Source: JASMHC01 sp042092935
GTDB lineage: Bacteria > Pseudomonadota > Alphaproteobacteria > Rhodobacterales > Rhodobacteraceae
NCBI GenBank assembly: GCA_042092935.1
Contig: JBELFK010000005.1
Coordinates: 1-45,949, forward strand
Reading direction: 5' to 3'
Length of the DNA: 45,949 nt
In this document: in pieces, positions 7,265 through 15,662 of the stretch
Numbering within the stretch: the first letter of the stretch is position 1
How the letters are laid out: every line of letters starts with the position of its first letter
Notes under the pieces: generated by a model
What the model saw: only the letters and a program-made list of their open reading frames with translations
Database searches by the model: none
Told to the model about the DNA's origin: nothing
Translations under genes and position numbers: made by a program

Positions 7265-8044
7265 CTAGATACCGCCGCCTTCTGTGGCACCCGCGCCGCC
7301 CCCGCCACCAGCTCCGCCATGGCTTGGTAAGGTTGCGCCGGCCCAGTTGTTCGAATTTGTGGCCACTGAACCCGGCTGGCCGACCGCACCACCGAGACCA
7401 AAGGCGCCCATAACAAGGCTTGATGTGTTGCCGTAAGGCATGGCTCCGCCGCGGCCACCACCAGCACCGCCGCCACCGGGGCTGTGCACAGCCGTGCTCA
7501 GGATCGCGATGGGCTGACCTGTTGCAGCCGCACCACCACCCCCGCCGCCGCCAATATACCCTGCGGCATTATCAATGATGATTGGGCCGGTCAGACCAAT
7601 CGCCGGTCCGCCTGCTGTTGGCGGGACATAGCTGCTGCGGTCGGCAAGCTGATAGCCTCCATCGCCACCTTTCCCCATGATAAATCCACGATTGACCAGC
7701 GTCAGCCCGCCAGGGAAGGCCCCGCCCATGTCGAGGGCCGGGATCGTGGTGGTATCCGACCAGATGTAAATGCCCGCGGCCACCGTTACCTCGACCTTAC
7801 TCGTGCCATCCCAGCCCTGCGCTTGCAGGTAGGTGTGCAGGTTTAACTCTTGCTGATGGCTGGTGATCGTGTGGGTGAACTGGGCAGATTTGCCGCGCAG
7901 ATTGTCGAGGCCGATGGCACCATTGGCCACACCTGCAAGCCCGCGCACTCCTGCGTCCCCGAGCGAGACCGTGGCGCCAGCGGTGCGGCCGAGCTCGGTG
8001 TTTATCTGGCTGAGCGAGATCGGACCTGTCAGTGGAAGCGCCAT
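7265..8044 (-). CDS. Glycine-rich tail fibre protein
   Basis: A 259-residue protein. The N-terminus (LTGPISLSQINTELGRTAG, then VSLGDAGVRGLAG) is a phage fibre start often followed by Gly-rich domains. The middle (about 55-140) reads as beta-rich, and the C-terminal third contains long Gly runs (YIGGGGGGGAAATG, SPGGGGAGGGRGGAM, GGAGGGGGAGATEGGGI). It lies three bases after the preceding fibre gene. The Gly-rich end suggests a polyglycine-helix adhesin; host binding is inferred. Confidence 0.75.
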   Translation of the reverse strand: MALPLTGPISLSQINTELGRTAGATVSLGDAGVRGLAGVANGAIGLDNLRGKSAQFTHTITSHQQELNLHTYLQAQGWDGTSKVEVTVAAGIYIWSDTTTIPALDMGGAFPGGLTLVNRGFIMGKGGDGGYQLADRSSYVPPTAGGPAIGLTGPIIIDNAAGYIGGGGGGGAAATGQPIAILSTAVHSPGGGGAGGGRGGAMPYGNTSSLVMGAFGLGGAVGQPGSVATNSNNWAGATLPSHGGAGGGGGAGATEGGGI

Positions 8045-8047
8045 GGT

Positions 8048-8338
8048 TTACGGGCTCCCAAAAGCGGTGACATCGCCCAGCACTGTCAGATTGCCAGTGC
8101 CGTCGAGCGTCATCACGTCAACGCCGTTGTAGCGGAAGGTCAGGCTTGCTCCCGTGGCATGGGCCGTAAATGCGCCCCAACGGGCGCCGACTTCGACGAT
8201 CTCTTCGCTGCCGTCCGCGCGTTTGAGGAACAATTTGCCGTCGCGGGTGTTGACTGCCAACTCGCCCAGATCCAGCTGCGCCGTGGTTGGCACCTTTGTG
8301 GCAATGGCGGATCGTTTCATACGGATTGTGCTGGCCAT
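8048..8338 (-). CDS. Short tail-fibre-like protein
   Basis: A 96-residue protein. Its first half (MASTIRMKRSAIATKVPTT, then LDLGELAVNTRDGKLFLKR) has the same layout as the N-terminus of the larger fibre gene beside it (MANTIQFKRR, then LKSGEVAHNEVDDTLYIGK). This is the common fibre-attachment fold with a GELA-N-D-LYIK pattern. The ATG follows GGAGG at good spacing. It is probably a fibre base or capping piece produced by duplication of the attachment domain. Confidence 0.7.
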   Translation of the reverse strand: MASTIRMKRSAIATKVPTTAQLDLGELAVNTRDGKLFLKRADGSEEIVEVGARWGAFTAHATGASLTFRYNGVDVMTLDGTGNLTVLGDVTAFGSP

Positions 8339-8398
8339 GGGACCTCCTGCGGTTCAGCCTCTTGTGAGGGACGGATGACATGGAACTCAAAGCAGGGC

Positions 8399-9514
8399 TT
8401 AGAACGTGCCGCCATCAAGCGAGATGCCGGTGATGCTTCCGCCTGTGATCGCCACTGCGTTTGCCGCTTGCGTTGCAAGGGAGCCGAGCCCGAGGTTGGA
8501 CCGCGCCGTGCCCTTATTGGGCAGGTCTGCAAGGTTTGCGGTCGCAGTCAGCTTGCCCGCCAGCCCATTGGTCACCGTGGTGGCAAAGTTGGGATCATCG
8601 CCCAAGGCAGCGGCCAACTCGTTCAAGGTATTCAGCGCACCGGGGGCTGCATCAATCAGTGCGGCGATCGCTGCCTGAACAAAAGCTGTATTCGCAATCT
8701 GGGTTGTATTGGTGCCGCTGGTAGCCATGGGTGCGCTTGGCGTGCCGGTAAATGCAGGCGAGGCAAGTCCGGCTTTGCCATCAATCGCGGCCTGTAAGCC
8801 GCTGACTTGCGAGATCGCATGGCTATGCGCCGCTGGTGCAAAGGTTAACGGTTTGCCGGTAACACCTGCCCAAGGCACGCTGTCAGCCACCTCAGCCGCG
8901 TCGACCTTGCCGTCATTATCCGCGTCATAGGCGGATTTGAGCATATCCCCCGCGCCAAAGCCTGCCAGTGCTGTCTGTACGAAGGCCGTCGTGGCAAGCT
9001 GGGTTGTGTTGGTCCCACCCGTGGCCGTCGGTGCCGTGGGCGTGCCGGTAAGTGCCGGTGAGGTAAGGGGTGCTTTTGCGCTCAATGCTGACTGCAACCC
9101 CGTGACATCTGCGATGCCGTGACTGTGGCCGTTAGCAGCTTTCCCATCAAGAGTGGCCTGCAGCCCGCTCACCTCGGAGATCGCATGACCATGGGCGGCG
9201 GCCGCCTTGCCCGCAAGCCCTGCGTCAAACTGCGACTTGCGCACGAGATCGGTGCTGCTGCTGGCATCCTGGCTCGACTTGGGCACCAGCGAGAATGTTT
9301 TCGCGCCACCAATGGTCTGGCTGCCCACCCGCGCGACAAACCCGCCTGAGCCGGCAAGCGGCACGATGGCTGTGGCATTGCCTGCGCCATCATCGCCTTT
9401 GCCGATATAGAGCGTGTCGTCGACCTCGTTGTGGGCCACCTCGCCGGATTTGAGCGCGGCGGGCGCGCCGGCATTGCCAGCCTGGCGGCGTTTGAACTGG
9501 ATCGTATTGGCCAT
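8399..9514 (-). CDS. Tail fibre with internal repeats
   Basis: A 371-residue fibre. Residues 1-50 are the attachment domain. The shaft has repeated HGHAISEVSGLQATLDGKA-type units (three or four copies) and two copies of a longer unit: LTSPALTGTPTAPTATGG with TNTTQLATTAFVQTALAG, and LASPAFTGTPSAPMATSG with TNTTQIANTAFVQAAIAA. The TNTTQ-ATTAFVQ signature is common in lambda Stf and Mu-type fibres. A D-x-D-N-D-G loop between them (YDADNDGKVDAAEV) looks like a dockerin/EF-hand calcium site. The start overlaps the preceding gene's stop. Confidence 0.85.
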   Translation of the reverse strand: MANTIQFKRRQAGNAGAPAALKSGEVAHNEVDDTLYIGKGDDGAGNATAIVPLAGSGGFVARVGSQTIGGAKTFSLVPKSSQDASSSTDLVRKSQFDAGLAGKAAAAHGHAISEVSGLQATLDGKAANGHSHGIADVTGLQSALSAKAPLTSPALTGTPTAPTATGGTNTTQLATTAFVQTALAGFGAGDMLKSAYDADNDGKVDAAEVADSVPWAGVTGKPLTFAPAAHSHAISQVSGLQAAIDGKAGLASPAFTGTPSAPMATSGTNTTQIANTAFVQAAIAALIDAAPGALNTLNELAAALGDDPNFATTVTNGLAGKLTATANLADLPNKGTARSNLGLGSLATQAANAVAITGGSITGISLDGGTF

Positions 9515-9720
9515 CAGAAGAAGCCTCCGTTGATAGGGGTGTTGGTGGGCAGGATGGTGATGCCGGGATCGCCCTGATCGCCTTTGTCACCTGGTGGACC
9601 GGGTTTGCCCTCAGGGCCCGGCTGGCCGCCAAGGCGGATGCGCAAGGGCCCTGTGACCACCCGGACCTTGATGGGGGCGGTGATGGTAATGGGCCCAGTT
9701 TGAGAGCTGACGGCACTCAT
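9514..9720 (-). CDS. Small collagen-like tail protein
   Basis: A 68-residue protein with a beta-like N-terminus (ITITAPIKVRVVTGPLRIRL) followed by seven or so Gly-X-Y triplets (GQPGPEGKPGPPGDKGDQGD). Collagen-like stretches are known in phage fibres and form trimeric stalks. It lies in overlap with the genes on both sides. It is probably a short trimeric connector at the fibre base. Confidence 0.7.
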   Translation of the reverse strand: MSAVSSQTGPITITAPIKVRVVTGPLRIRLGGQPGPEGKPGPPGDKGDQGDPGITILPTNTPINGGFF

Positions 9721-10070
9721 GGGGCAAGTCCACGCGTCACCGGCAGGATGACCGGCAGTTCCAAGAGGAAGCCCAGATGCAGCTCTGGCGCGAGATCGGT
9801 GCGCACGAGGTCAACCACCACACGCCCGGGCGCGAGACCTGCTGTCTGCTCGGGGCGTAGCGCCAGTTCCAGAACCGTGTCGCTGATCCGCATGATCCCG
9901 AGATCAGCGCTGGTGAGCGTGGCCAAGACTTCTGCCGCATTTGGTCGTTCTCGGATCTGCCCCGCATAACTTGCGCCGTCGGCAAAGACCGGCGCTTCCG
10001 CCTCAATCTGCAGCCGCCACGCGTAGCCGATCAGAACAGCCGGGCCCTCCGTCACAGTGGTGGTCGTCAT
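9717..10070 (-). CDS. Phage baseplate-region protein, unknown function
   Basis: A 117-residue protein. The sequence (PAVLIGYAWRLQIEAEAP, LATLTSADLGIMRISDTVLELALRP, ELHLGFLLELPVILPVTRG) is beta-rich and reads like the small immunoglobulin- or BppU-like baseplate proteins that sit upstream of fibres, but I cannot name the family. The start at 10070 overlaps the o-spanin stop (ATGA). A further ATG five codons upstream is less likely. Confidence 0.65.
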   Translation of the reverse strand: MTTTTVTEGPAVLIGYAWRLQIEAEAPVFADGASYAGQIRERPNAAEVLATLTSADLGIMRISDTVLELALRPEQTAGLAPGRVVVDLVRTDLAPELHLGFLLELPVILPVTRGLAP

Positions 10071-10270
10071 GACCGCCACCCGCACAGCCGTGCGCCGATC
10101 TCGTTATGCGCGACGATCTGCGCAAGCGTCACGTCACTCAAAACATCATGACGCGACGGGCGGATAGGCTCTGCCCAGTCGCAATCCTCATACATGACAG
10201 CCGGATCAATCCCGCATCCAGCGGTCAGCGCGGCGCTCAAGATCAGCACGGTCAGTGTTTTGCACGTCAT
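10067..10270 (-). CDS. Rz1-like outer-membrane spanin lipoprotein
   Basis: A 67-residue lipoprotein with the signal MTCKTLTVLILSAALTAGC. The lipobox LTAGC puts the modified cysteine at residue 19. It overlaps the preceding i-spanin-like gene by 65 bases in a different frame, the classic Rz/Rz1 arrangement. O-spanins join inner-membrane spanins across the periplasm and fuse the membranes at the end of lysis. The mature part (about 48 residues) is short and not proline-rich, which is unusual for Rz1. Confidence 0.7.
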   Translation of the reverse strand: MTCKTLTVLILSAALTAGCGIDPAVMYEDCDWAEPIRPSRHDVLSDVTLAQIVAHNEIGARLCGWRS

Positions 10271-10463
10271 GGCGAATGTCCTTTGAGGTTTGCATTGATC
10301 TGACCCGCGCATCGGCACGGCGGATAGCCAATTCGGCCTCGGCTGCTTGGCGCCCCTGGCGGACGGCGATCCAAAGGGCGGCGAGGAGCGCCAAAGCCAG
10401 CGCGCCGTAAAGAACAGCCCGCCTGCCCAAGCCACTCAGGAGTGAACGGACAGCGCCGATCAT
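10206..10463 (-). CDS. Rz-like inner-membrane spanin
   Basis: An 85-residue protein with one N-terminal membrane segment (about 14-34, AVLYGALALALLAALWIAV). A charged helical tail follows (RQGRQAAEAELAIRRADARV, then DLERRADRW) of the coiled-coil kind seen in i-spanins. It starts in an ATGA overlap with the endolysin stop and encloses the start of the lipoprotein gene. Size, topology and position support the spanin role; no sequence-level family match is claimed. Confidence 0.7.
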   Translation of the reverse strand: MIGAVRSLLSGLGRRAVLYGALALALLAALWIAVRQGRQAAEAELAIRRADARVRSMQTSKDIRHDVQNTDRADLERRADRWMRD

Positions 10464-11392
10464 GGCGTGCGTCCTGTCCGGTGATCTTCAATTCGGGCGG
10501 CCCGTGCCTTCAGCGCATAGAGGATGACACCAACAAACATCACCACCCCGATCCATGGCAAGGCCACGGTCAGCCACGCCTCAAGACCTGCGAGCGCGAA
10601 GATCCGGGACGCTGTATCGCGTGCCTGTTCGGCCTCACGCAAGGCGGGTGCGATCTGAGAGGTGATGGAGCCTGCGGCCCCCAGAACCCCGAGGCCGATT
10701 TGCGCATTCGCCGCCGTTACGATGCGGCTGTCCTGTGGCGCACCTGTAGCACGTTCCGGCGCAACCGTTCGCCGCGGCGCCGCGGCCAAGGCCTCCTCCA
10801 GCGCCACATCAATGATGGGAACCAGCGGCAGCGCATGATCGTCGCGGAACGCCAGGATCGCCGCCCGGGTGCGTGGCCCGATGATCCCATCGATGCTGCC
10901 GACCTCGTGATACCCGAGTTCCTTCAAGCGGGCCTGCACCACCTTGACGGGCATCCTTGCTGAGGCCACGACATTGCCAGCACGCCGGACACCCAAGAGC
11001 TTCGAGATGGGATAACGTTTCACATTCACCGCATCAGACTGATTGCCGCCAAGACCCCAAACCCAGGCGCCCTCAATGCGCTCGATGAAGAACACATGCC
11101 CCTGCCAGCTCGAGGACCCCCGCGGGATCACTCCGATGTCACCGGGCTGCGCATCTGCGATTTCCACCGGGATGCCCCAGTCGAGATAGGACCGTGCTGT
11201 CAGCTTTCGCGTTGAGCGAATGCCGGCCTTCTCCAGGCAATGCCCGACGAATGCCGCACACCATGCAACGCTGTCGTGCTCCACCCAATCATGACCAACC
11301 GAAGCGTACATCTCCATAACGGTGGGGTTGTTTGCGGGGCCCGGGCCCTCGGTGGTGCCGATATATCCGCGAGCAATTTCAAAAGGTGTCAT
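10460..11392 (-). CDS. Endolysin with peptidoglycan-binding and membrane segments
   Basis: A 310-residue lysis enzyme. Residues 1-130 form a TIGR02594/CHAP-like cysteine amidase or peptidase domain with Cys45 in SVAWCAAFVGHC and His99 in WQGHVFFIE. Residues ~147-195 are a peptidoglycan-binding repeat (VQARLKELGYHEVG, GIIGPRTRAAILAF). The C-terminus has a hydrophobic stretch at ~270-293 (WLTVALPWIGVVMFVGVILYAL), so the protein may be membrane-anchored, which is odd for an endolysin. The start follows GGGAG. Neighbours are a holin upstream and spanins downstream. Confidence 0.85.
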   Translation of the reverse strand: MTPFEIARGYIGTTEGPGPANNPTVMEMYASVGHDWVEHDSVAWCAAFVGHCLEKAGIRSTRKLTARSYLDWGIPVEIADAQPGDIGVIPRGSSSWQGHVFFIERIEGAWVWGLGGNQSDAVNVKRYPISKLLGVRRAGNVVASARMPVKVVQARLKELGYHEVGSIDGIIGPRTRAAILAFRDDHALPLVPIIDVALEEALAAAPRRTVAPERATGAPQDSRIVTAANAQIGLGVLGAAGSITSQIAPALREAEQARDTASRIFALAGLEAWLTVALPWIGVVMFVGVILYALKARAARIEDHRTGRTP

Positions 11393-11483
11393 GATGTTCT
11401 CCCATGCAAATGGAAAGCGCCGCCCCGAAGAGCAGCGCTGGATGTGTGTGTTCGTGGTTATGTTCAGCAGCGTGCGGTGCGGC

Positions 11484-11795
11484 TCACTTCTTGCGGCAAA
11501 GCCAGGCTGTCATCAGGGCCTCCGCACCGCGCGGTCCCAGATACGCCAGCATGGCCACAAGCCCCGTGCGCACGGGCTGGCCAAGATCAAAGTGGCTTGC
11601 GATAGCCTCGCCAATGATAGCCATGCCGATGGCGACAGGGATTTCCCACAAGAGCTCCTTGCCAAAAAACCGCCGCCGACCCAGCTTGACCTCACCCGAG
11701 TGATACATCAGCCGCCCGGTAAAGGCGCCGATCAGCGTGGTCACCGCCCCGCCAAACAGGCTGTTCAACGTTTCTAAAAAGCCCGGCTCAGTCAT
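11484..11795 (-). CDS. Putative holin
   Basis: A 103-residue membrane protein. An N-terminal amphipathic/hydrophobic part (FLETLNSLFGGAVTTLIGAFTGRL) is followed by a basic loop (KLGRRRFFGKELLWE), a second hydrophobic segment (IPVAIGMAIIGEAIA) and a third (VRTGLVAMLAYLGPRGAEAL). This resembles the LydA-like holin layout. It lies directly before the endolysin. Holins form pores that time lysis. The assignment rests on topology and position. Confidence 0.7.
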   Translation of the reverse strand: MTEPGFLETLNSLFGGAVTTLIGAFTGRLMYHSGEVKLGRRRFFGKELLWEIPVAIGMAIIGEAIASHFDLGQPVRTGLVAMLAYLGPRGAEALMTAWLCRKK

Positions 11796-11833
11796 GGGCG
11801 CCTCCCGTCGTCATGTTTATTTCGTGGTCTTGA

Positions 11834-12064
11834 TCAGTATTCGCCGCCATCGAGCAGCGGCTCAAACGCGGCATCAGCCACATTGCGCAGCTTGAGCGTC
11901 GGCGGCGTTGTGCTGGTATCCAGCCACAGCATGCCCGGCGCGGTTGCCGTAGGTTCCACCGCACCGCTACTGGTGGAGCGCAATGCTGCAACAATCTGGT
12001 TGATCTGGGCACGCACAGCCGCCCCGTTATCGTTGATGATTACAAAGCTGGGTGCTTGGGACAC
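11834..12064 (-). CDS. Small tail-tip protein
   Basis: A 76-residue protein starting with GTG, which shares one base with the stop of the large tail-hub gene. The second half, GMLWLDTSTTPPTLKLRNVADAAFEPL, is a motif widely found at the base of phage fibres and in other small tail proteins. Role inferred from position and motif: a fibre or hub accessory protein. Confidence 0.65.
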   Translation of the reverse strand: MSQAPSFVIINDNGAAVRAQINQIVAALRSTSSGAVEPTATAPGMLWLDTSTTPPTLKLRNVADAAFEPLLDGGEY

Positions 12065-14658
12065 TAGGCCACCTCATCTGCTATCAGTCGCAATTCCGAG
12101 ACGATCGGCGTAAAAGCTGGATCACTTGTCCTGAGCCAGGCTCGGGCCTCAACCGCATGGGCTTCGATTTCACTGTTGTCGATCCGCCCCCAAGGTCCCC
12201 ATACGGGGTTTGGCCCTACTGGGTCGTCATCGGTTTCCCGGACCTCAAGCACAACGTCTATATCAGCGCCCTCGGAGCCGTCAAAGTCGGCCCAATCATC
12301 GATCGGTGTCATGCGGTCATCGATGTAATCCGACAGCGCCGAGGCTCCGACCAGGATATCAGAGCGCAAACGGACGCGTCTCAGCGCCCCGAAGTCGAGA
12401 AGGCTATCGAACTGGTAGAGCCCTTCGCTCGCCAGTACGACGGGTGAGCCTGCAGCATCGGTTCCGGTCTGCAGTTTCAGCGTACCGGCAGTCACGACCA
12501 GACCGGTTTTCAGGCCGGGGAAGCTAGGCTCCGCCGCCAGCGTATTCAGCTGCGCAAAGCTCAGGATCTGCACGCCCTTCGTGCTCACCGTGCTGACGGG
12601 GCCAATGCGCCCCTCGCTGTCTTCCGCGCGCAGCAGATACGTCCCAGGTTTCAGAGGCACGACCGCAATGGCCTCACCGCCCGAGACCCGATCCATCAGC
12701 GTGGAGTTGGCCCATGTGGCCGCCATTTCCTTGCTGTGACGGATAATGACATTGCCACCAACGCGCACATCCACATCAACGGAACGCTGCCATTTCAGCA
12801 CGGCAAGACCGCCCGCGGACTGGATCGTCAGCCCCGTCAGGGCTGCCGGTGGTGCCGTCAGGCCCACGATCTCCAAAGTCCCCTCACGCCAGATCGATGA
12901 GACCCCCAGCACCGAGATGGCCTTGATCCGCACGGCCCATTGCCCCGGCTGGATGTCGCGCAATTCCATCACCGTGCCAGAGGTGCGACCCCGATCCAGC
13001 CAGTCACCCCCATCCCGGCGGGTCTCTACCTGATAGGTGTCCACAAAGCCCGAGGCCGCGGGCTCCCAGGCGATACGGGCCAGCACTTTGACCGCCGAGC
13101 CATCGCGTGTGACATAAAGCTCTTCCGTGATCTGCGGCGCGCCCGGTGGGGCGATATCAAAAGCCGTTGGCAACGTCGTGCGTGGTGCTGCCGCATAAAT
13201 CTGTTCCTCAGACGCATCCCAGGCGTAGATGAGGGGGGAGGTTTCCCGCAGAAGGAGTTCCGGCGCCAAGCGCGGGCCTGGTCCAACCTGCGTCAGATCC
13301 AGCCGCACCGCTTCAACCTCAAAGGGTTTTCCTTCAGGTAGATCCGCGCCGCCAAAGCCCCAACGTGCATAGTGCACATATGTTGTCTCGCCGGCCGCCA
13401 CGCGCCAGGCCTTCAGCTTGCCCGCCAGTTTCAGGCTCATTTGCCGGCGCGCGCGCTCAAGCGTGATCTTAGCAAGCCGCTGCGCCATGGAGGCGGAGAT
13501 CGTGAACGGCAGCGAGATATCCCGCCAGACCCGCTCGCCATTGTCCTCGAGCCGGTAGACCTCACTGGCATAGGCAGGGAAGTCATCAGGCTGCCAGCTG
13601 TTCTCGGGGCTCACGAACTGGCCGCGCACCGCATTAAAATTCGACGCCCGGCTTTGCCGCGTGGTCAGGGTCATCCCGCCCTCGCGCAGGTCATCTGCCG
13701 TGATCACTGTCTCCGGCACCCGGTAGGCCCCCGCCCGCATCCGCCATTGGCCCGCCTGCCAGATGCAGCGGCCTGCCATCGCCGTCAGCATGGCCTCGAT
13801 AATGGTCTTGGGCGTTTCCGAGAGCGAGACCACGCCATTACAAGTATAGCGCGGCTCAGATCCACCTGCGGCCAGTGGCACTGCTTCATCGCAGATATTG
13901 GCCGCCTCGATCAGACTGTCCGGTTCGATCCCGTCGGCACCCCCGATAACAGCCCCGATCCCATAGGTTGGATGGGCCATGTAATCGGCCACACAGAGGG
14001 CCGCATTGTCCGTGTAACCTTCCGTACCCGTCCGTGGATCGAAGATGTCAGCCTTGCCCTCGAGATCCACGGTGATGTTGGGAATGCCGCCTGGAAAGGC
14101 ATCCGGATCATAGGTGAGCCGCAGATAGATCGCAGCACAACCCGCAAGGCGGTGGGCATCCGACCAATGTTCGGGGGCTGCCGCAATGAGACCGGCAAAG
14201 GCTGTCTGGTCTTCAGTGCCGAGGCGCTTTTCAACGGCAACCTTGCCTGCCCATCGGCCCTGGGCCACCCCTGAGGCATCAATCGCCTCTTCTCCCTCAA
14301 AATAGATCGCGTCGATTGATTTGATGCGGTGTGCCGCCAAGACGATCACGAGATGCAGGTCTTTGTCTTTTGCCCCTGTGGAATGCAGGAAGACAATCAC
14401 ACCGCCCTTGCGCGTGCGGCCGTAGACCATTTCGCGGGGCATCACCGGCTCGCGCACCGTCACCGTACGGGCCTTCATTTCCATCTGGCCCAGGCCTCGC
14501 GTGGGCATCAAGGCCTGTGCTGCAGCTGATAAGAGCATCGACGCCCCGAACTGGGCTGCAAAGCCAACCAGACCCGTCGCCGCAAATGCCGCGGCCACAC
14601 CGCCTGCTGCAATGGCAGCACCTCCGAGGGCGACAGCACCTAAAACCACTGGTGGCAT
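12064..14658 (-). CDS. Tail hub / host-specificity protein (J-like)
   Basis: An 864-residue protein at the distal end of the tail. It starts with a hydrophobic Gly/Ala-rich segment (about 1-45), then the baseplate-hub part (REPVMPREMVYGRTRKGGV, HRIKSIDAIYFEGEEA, PNITVDLEGKADIFDPRTG). A fibronectin-III-like stretch lies near 510-610 (AWEPAASGFVDTYQVETRRDGG). The C-terminus is beta-rich and ends in a HAVEARAWLRTS segment. It is shorter than lambda J and closer in layout to the RcGTA g15 hub. It forms the tip opening and contacts the host. Confidence 0.85.
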   Translation of the reverse strand: MPPVVLGAVALGGAAIAAGGVAAAFAATGLVGFAAQFGASMLLSAAAQALMPTRGLGQMEMKARTVTVREPVMPREMVYGRTRKGGVIVFLHSTGAKDKDLHLVIVLAAHRIKSIDAIYFEGEEAIDASGVAQGRWAGKVAVEKRLGTEDQTAFAGLIAAAPEHWSDAHRLAGCAAIYLRLTYDPDAFPGGIPNITVDLEGKADIFDPRTGTEGYTDNAALCVADYMAHPTYGIGAVIGGADGIEPDSLIEAANICDEAVPLAAGGSEPRYTCNGVVSLSETPKTIIEAMLTAMAGRCIWQAGQWRMRAGAYRVPETVITADDLREGGMTLTTRQSRASNFNAVRGQFVSPENSWQPDDFPAYASEVYRLEDNGERVWRDISLPFTISASMAQRLAKITLERARRQMSLKLAGKLKAWRVAAGETTYVHYARWGFGGADLPEGKPFEVEAVRLDLTQVGPGPRLAPELLLRETSPLIYAWDASEEQIYAAAPRTTLPTAFDIAPPGAPQITEELYVTRDGSAVKVLARIAWEPAASGFVDTYQVETRRDGGDWLDRGRTSGTVMELRDIQPGQWAVRIKAISVLGVSSIWREGTLEIVGLTAPPAALTGLTIQSAGGLAVLKWQRSVDVDVRVGGNVIIRHSKEMAATWANSTLMDRVSGGEAIAVVPLKPGTYLLRAEDSEGRIGPVSTVSTKGVQILSFAQLNTLAAEPSFPGLKTGLVVTAGTLKLQTGTDAAGSPVVLASEGLYQFDSLLDFGALRRVRLRSDILVGASALSDYIDDRMTPIDDWADFDGSEGADIDVVLEVRETDDDPVGPNPVWGPWGRIDNSEIEAHAVEARAWLRTSDPAFTPIVSELRLIADEVA

Positions 14659-14661
14659 AGA

Positions 14662-15102
14662 TCACGTCCTCCAGGCGAGACGGCAGGTTGCAAGGGGTAG
14701 ACGCACCAGACCCTCAGGCGCGACAAAAGCGGCCTTGGCGCCGATGACGATGCCAAAGGCTTCAGGCTCACCGCCCAAAATCAGATCGCCACGTTGTGCG
14801 AAGCGTGCATTTTCAAGCGGGTCGCCCAACAAGGCCCGTCCGCCCTCTTCAAGGCTTGTCCAGCCAAGGCGGCGCAACACCCGTCCGCAACCGATCGGTG
14901 TGCGATACCGCCCCCGCCAAAGTGCGGCATGGTCCGGGCCATCGGTCAGGTCGCGGTGCAGATCAAAGGCCCAGGTGGCGCAATCATGCTGGCCCCAAGC
15001 GAAAGGGCGCGCGCTGGCCTCCTGGACCGCGTCCGCCAGGACCTGCTCCCAATGGGGCACGCGGATGGCAACGCGCATAGCAGCAGTAATTGGTCGCTCC
15101 AT
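14662..15102 (-). CDS. NlpC/P60-like tail peptidase (DUF6950 type)
   Basis: A 146-residue protein. FAWGQHDCATWAFDL places a likely catalytic Cys at 41, and a later AQRGDLILGG segment resembles the second part of NlpC/P60 folds. Homologues sit between DUF2163-type and hub genes and are thought to cut peptidoglycan during DNA entry. It begins in an overlap with the gene before it and ends three bases before the hub gene. Confidence 0.8.
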   Translation of the reverse strand: MERPITAAMRVAIRVPHWEQVLADAVQEASARPFAWGQHDCATWAFDLHRDLTDGPDHAALWRGRYRTPIGCGRVLRRLGWTSLEEGGRALLGDPLENARFAQRGDLILGGEPEAFGIVIGAKAAFVAPEGLVRLPLATCRLAWRT

Positions 15103-15662
15103 CAGCCACGCCCCCAGGTGATCTCTTGGTCCTGGATGGATGTGACATGCGCAAAGCCGAGATCGCCCGGGAATAGGACTTGCTGGCTTTCATGGGTATA
15201 GCGCCAGTTGCGCGGCACGCTCAGATCAATGAGCCGGCTTTCATAGCTGATCGTGATCCGGCAGCTCTGCCCATCCTCTTGCAGTTCCGGCACATCAAGA
15301 CGGCCGGTAAAGGCCTGCACGGGATCAGCTATGACTGTCCGGTCCTCTGTGAGCAGCGCTAGCCAGATGCGCCCTGCCTGCCCTTGCCGCGCCTCATTAA
15401 TCGCAAGACCCACCAGATCCAGCGGCACGCCTGACAGCGACACTGTCGTCCCAGAGGCCACCACGTCGGAGGTTTCTTCAAGCGCCCCAAGGCCAAGAAG
15501 GACACCGACGCCGGTCCAGGTCTTGCCGTCCCAATCCATCGGCCCCGGACCCGTCCAGATCCGCACCATGCCGGACGGGAACGCCCCTTCAAAGAAGATC
15601 GCAGGTTGCAGATCAGCGCGGTCGAGTGCTGTGGCCATGCCGTTTGTGATTTCCCGGCTCAT
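15102..15662 (-). CDS. DUF2163-like tail-tip protein
   Basis: A 186-residue protein. ADLQPAIFFEGAFPSGMVRIWTG at the N-terminus, GVGVLLGLGALEETSDVVASG in the middle and CRITISYESRLIDLSVPRNWRYTHE near the end fit the DUF2163 or phage BR0599-like family, which forms part of the hub ring in GTA-like tails. The start and stop both overlap neighbours by four bases or one base. Position two in the RcGTA-like order. Confidence 0.75.
   Translation of the reverse strand: MSREITNGMATALDRADLQPAIFFEGAFPSGMVRIWTGPGPMDWDGKTWTGVGVLLGLGALEETSDVVASGTTVSLSGVPLDLVGLAINEARQGQAGRIWLALLTEDRTVIADPVQAFTGRLDVPELQEDGQSCRITISYESRLIDLSVPRNWRYTHESQQVLFPGDLGFAHVTSIQDQEITWGRG

Noticed and set aside
8399..9514. Repeats in the tail fibre as a CRISPR array
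   Set aside because: The repeats are in-frame coding units of varied spacing and sequence, with no constant short repeat and unique spacers.
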